Assembly (NCBI GenBank): GCA_938003595.1
Contig: CALKYH010000224.1
Location: 1-7,969, forward strand
Origin: an uncultured bacterium
Lineage (GTDB): Bacteria > Planctomycetota > Phycisphaerae > Phycisphaerales > UBA1924
DNA length: 7,969 bases
Reading direction: 5' to 3'
Each line of letters opens with the position of its first letter. Position 1 is the first letter of the stretch. Position numbers and translations under genes: made by a program. Below are positions 6,046 to 7,969 of the stretch, piece after piece. The notes under the pieces were generated by a model. The model did not search any database and was not told the origin of the DNA. It saw only the letters and a list, made by a program, of their open reading frames with translations.

Positions 6046-6980
6046 AGGAGCGCGGGGATCATGGCGCCCGCGGCCGGGGGCGCTGGGACGACGGTGAGGA
6101 AGACCGGGCCATTCAGGCCGTTCGCGGCGCCGGAGGCGAAGACATCGATGAACGCTCCGGTCGCGGCGTCGAAGCGCAGCACGCTGTCGCCTTCGAGGGA
6201 GGTGACGAACATGAAGCCGTCGGCGAAGGCCAGGCCCACGGGCGTGCTCATGCCGCCGGCGCCGGGCGTGGTGAAGGCGCCCACGAGCTCGCCGGTGTGC
6301 GCGTTGTAGCGCAGCACGGCGTTGGAGGTCTCGGAGGTGATGAACAGGTCGTCGCCGCGGAACTCGAGCACGCGGGGCTTGCCGACGCCGGAGATGAACG
6401 CGCCGAGGAAGGCGCCGGTCTGACCGTCGTACTTGAGGATCTGGTTGGTGTAGTAGGAGGGGATGTAGAGGTGGCCGTCGGGGCCGTAGGTCATGCCGTT
6501 GTCGGGGCCGTTGAGCCCGCCCAGGCCCGCGGCGATGAAGGTGGACTCGAACACGCCGGTGGCGCCGTCGAAGCGCTGGACCTTGTCGCCGGAGAAGGAA
6601 GCGATGAGCAGGTCGCCGTCGGGCGTCCAGGCGAGGGCGGAGGGCTGATCGAGGACGGAGGAGCCCGGCGCGGTGAAGGTGTCCACGAGCGCGAGCGTGC
6701 CGACATCGAAGCGGAAGACGCGGTCGGTGCCCTCGCTGGCGACATAGAGGCGGCCGTCGGGGCCGACGCGCGTGCACAGCGGCGCCGCGAAGGAGGTCAC
6801 GGCGCCGGTGTCGCCCAGGCGCGTCCCGGTGTCGATGTCGTAGCTCACGACGCGGCTGGAGTAGAACGAGGTCACGAGCAGCTGCTTGCCGGCGCCGTGC
6901 GCGGCGTCGGCGGCCGCACAGAGCGCCAGGAGCGCGCCGAAGACGACGCGGGCGGGGAACAGCGTGGCGGGCTTGGACAT
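6018..6980 (-). CDS. Secreted six-bladed beta-propeller protein with PEP-CTERM-like sorting tail
   Basis: A 320-aa exported protein read leftwards from the ATG at 6980-6978. AAGGAG (6995-6990) sits 9 bases upstream, so this start is preferred over the much longer open frame to 7337. A signal peptide covers about residues 1-30 (hydrophobic FGALLALCAAADAAHG). Six repeats of about 41-48 residues follow between 32 and 297, each with a pattern like GPDGxLYVAS...VxRFDxxTGxFxxxF, as in NHL/YncE-type propellers. The tail is V-P-A-P-P (298-302), a hydrophobic stretch (303-315) and R-R-R-R (317-320): a PEP-CTERM-like signal for exosortase-type processing, with Ala in place of the usual Glu. No catalytic motif is apparent, so a binding or structural surface role is inferred. 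It lies 41 bases downstream of the TrmB-like gene and may be co-transcribed with it. Confidence 0.9.
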   Translation of the reverse strand: MSKPATLFPARVVFGALLALCAAADAAHGAGKQLLVTSFYSSRVVSYDIDTGTRLGDTGAVTSFAAPLCTRVGPDGRLYVASEGTDRVFRFDVGTLALVDTFTAPGSSVLDQPSALAWTPDGDLLIASFSGDKVQRFDGATGVFESTFIAAGLGGLNGPDNGMTYGPDGHLYIPSYYTNQILKYDGQTGAFLGAFISGVGKPRVLEFRGDDLFITSETSNAVLRYNAHTGELVGAFTTPGAGGMSTPVGLAFADGFMFVTSLEGDSVLRFDAATGAFIDVFASGAANGLNGPVFLTVVPAPPAAGAMIPALLALSVRRRR

Positions 6981-7021
6981 GGGGAACTTCTCCTTCGGAA
7001 TGGGGGAGGGGGCCGGCGAGC

Positions 7022-7924
7022 TCAGACGCCGCGCCGGGGACGGCCTCGCTTGGAAGCGCTCGGCGCGCGGTGCTGCGCGATGAGCATGGACTTGCCGAAC
7101 GAGGCGGAGGTTTCGAGCGGTTCGAGGCAGCGGAGCGTCTTCATGAGCTCGGCGTGAGGCGCGGCGCCCGTGACGAGCGGGCGGAGGACGCTGAGGGTCA
7201 TGTGCGAGCACAGCCCCGAGTAGGTGGACCAGTTCAGCAGCGGGTTGGCCGACCAGTGCGCGGTGCGGAGCTCGGCGCCGTCGTCGCTGAAGAGCGCGTG
7301 CAGGAAGACGCGCCCGTCGGCGACCAGGTGCAGCCACTGGCCGGGGCCGGCCTCGACGGCGCGCAGGCCGCGCGGGTCTTCGAGGATCTGCGCGGCGCGC
7401 AGCGGCGCCGGGGCGAAGACCTTGACGGCGACGGGCACGCGGTCGGCGGCGGCTTCGAAGGCGGGGCCGAGCTCATCGACGAAGACCGGGCACGCGCTGG
7501 CGAGGACGAAGGACTCGGCGTTCTGGATGAGCGTGCGCGCGCGTTCGAGCGTGGCGTCGCGGTCGCGCAGGCGGTAGAGCAGGTCGTCGGGCTCGTCGAG
7601 GTCGGCCTCTTCGGCGAGGGCCTCGAGGGCGAGGGCGTCGTCGTCGAGTCGGCGCCGGAGGCGGGCGATGAACTCGGCCGGCGCCGCGGCGCGGGCGACG
7701 CGGTTGCCGTCGTCCTCGCAGGTGTAGAGCGCGCCCTTGTCCTCGAGGGACTCGATGGCTTTGTAGACGGCGCCGACCGGGCGGGAGAGGGCCTGGGCGA
7801 CGCGGTAGCCGGTGGCGGGGGAGTGCTTGACGAGGAAGGCGTAGACCTCGGCCTCGGCGGCGGACAGCCCCATCCGCTGGAGGGCGGCGAGGGGGTCGGC
7901 GGGAGTGGATTCGATATTCTTCAA
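7022..7924 (-). CDS. TrmB-family transcriptional regulator with AT-hook-like C-terminus
   Basis: A 300-aa regulator, counted from the TTG at 7924-7922. The winged helix-turn-helix is at about 14-82: ALQRMGLSAAEAEVYAFLV, then the recognition-helix region VAQALSRPVGAVYKAIESLEDKGAL and the wing. A charged helical linker (about 84-135) probably forms the dimer coiled coil. Residues 136-250 resemble the PLD-like effector domain of TrmB proteins (SFVLASACPVFVDEL..., LHLVADGRVFLHALFS, AHWSANPLL). The last residues, KRGRPRRG (292-299), contain the R-G-R-P core of an AT-hook. TrmB proteins commonly sense sugars or other small molecules; the ligand here is unknown. The start is uncertain: the frame is open to the window edge, a TTG at 7960 is also available, and the ATG at 7873 would clip the first helix. 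The 7924 TTG sits inside a strong dyad. The propeller gene follows 41 bases downstream. Confidence 0.85.
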   Translation of the reverse strand: MKNIESTPADPLAALQRMGLSAAEAEVYAFLVKHSPATGYRVAQALSRPVGAVYKAIESLEDKGALYTCEDDGNRVARAAAPAEFIARLRRRLDDDALALEALAEEADLDEPDDLLYRLRDRDATLERARTLIQNAESFVLASACPVFVDELGPAFEAAADRVPVAVKVFAPAPLRAAQILEDPRGLRAVEAGPGQWLHLVADGRVFLHALFSDDGAELRTAHWSANPLLNWSTYSGLCSHMTLSVLRPLVTGAAPHAELMKTLRCLEPLETSASFGKSMLIAQHRAPSASKRGRPRRGV

Positions 7925-7949
7925 GCAGGAGAAGAATAAGACCGAATCC
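7907..7949. promoter_or_regulatory. Two-part nested dyad at the TrmB-like gene start
   Basis: Outer arms GGATTCG (7907-7913) and CGAATCC (7943-7949) enclose inner arms TATTCTTC (7915-7922) and GAAGAATA (7931-7938), separated by an 8-base loop. In total 15 bp pair, with a 1-base versus 4-base internal loop. The segment is clearly more A/T-rich than its surroundings. On the minus strand, TATTCT (7938-7933) with TTGCTT (7960-7955) at 16 bases could be a weak -10/-35 pair, which would place transcription start near the 7924 TTG. Autoregulatory operator or translation-controlling mRNA hairpin are both possible. Confidence 0.5.
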
Positions 7950-7969
7950 GGCCAAAGCAAGGGTTCCGG

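Noticed and set aside
6297..7157. 286-codon plus-strand frame opposite the propeller gene
   Set aside because: Antisense Val/Gly/Ala/Glu-rich shadow. The minus strand encodes the signal peptide, six blades and sorting tail.
7070..7939. 289-codon plus-strand frame opposite the TrmB-like gene
   Set aside because: Antisense shadow of a recognisable regulator, with no domain and no ribosome site.

Overview
The window is very GC-rich and densely coding. It looks like a chromosomal segment from a Planctomycetota bacterium, most likely of the Phycisphaerae/Phycisphaerales type. The main clue is the secreted beta-propeller at 6018-6980, which ends in V-P-A-P, a hydrophobic stretch and R-R-R-R. That is the PEP-CTERM-like sorting tail style common in that group. 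The lineage call is an inference from protein style and composition. No rRNA, tRNA, CRISPR array, insertion sequence or phage gene was seen.

Layout. (1) Positions 1-149, minus strand: the first 49 codons of an ABC-transporter ATPase with an intact Walker A. It is divergent, across 56 bases, from a 536-aa lipoprotein zinc carboxypeptidase of family M14 (206-1816, plus). (2) Positions 1817-2231 have no convincing gene. They hold a short A/T-richer strip with a weak hairpin, three copies of CGCAAGGAC at a 20-21 base period, and a 7-bp-arm hairpin. (3) Four plus-strand genes follow: an unrecognised 163-aa protein (2232-2723), an ECF-type sigma factor (2995-3537), a YflT/general-stress-17M-like protein with a glycine-rich hydrophobic core (3726-4223), and a YciF-like ferritin-fold stress protein (4429-4923). 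A long stem-loop at 4994-5052 may end this block. (4) A membrane-anchored M48 zinc protease (5138-6013, plus) runs head-on into the beta-propeller gene with only 4 bases between stop codons. (5) The beta-propeller lies 41 bases downstream of, and on the same strand as, a TrmB-family regulator (7022-7924, minus). The two may form an operon.

How the parts may work together (inference): the sigma factor, the YflT-like protein and the YciF-like protein look like a small stress-response neighbourhood, perhaps with the M48 envelope protease. No anti-sigma factor is visible. The TrmB-like regulator and the sorted propeller look like a separate minus-strand unit. The regulator's probable start sits inside a two-part dyad (7907-7949), which suggests autoregulation or an mRNA structure controlling translation.

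I see no strong evidence for a wholly new multi-gene system. The items most worth a second look are the nested dyad at the TrmB start, the phased CGCAAGGAC repeats, the orphan gene next to the sigma factor, and the sigma/YflT/YciF clustering.
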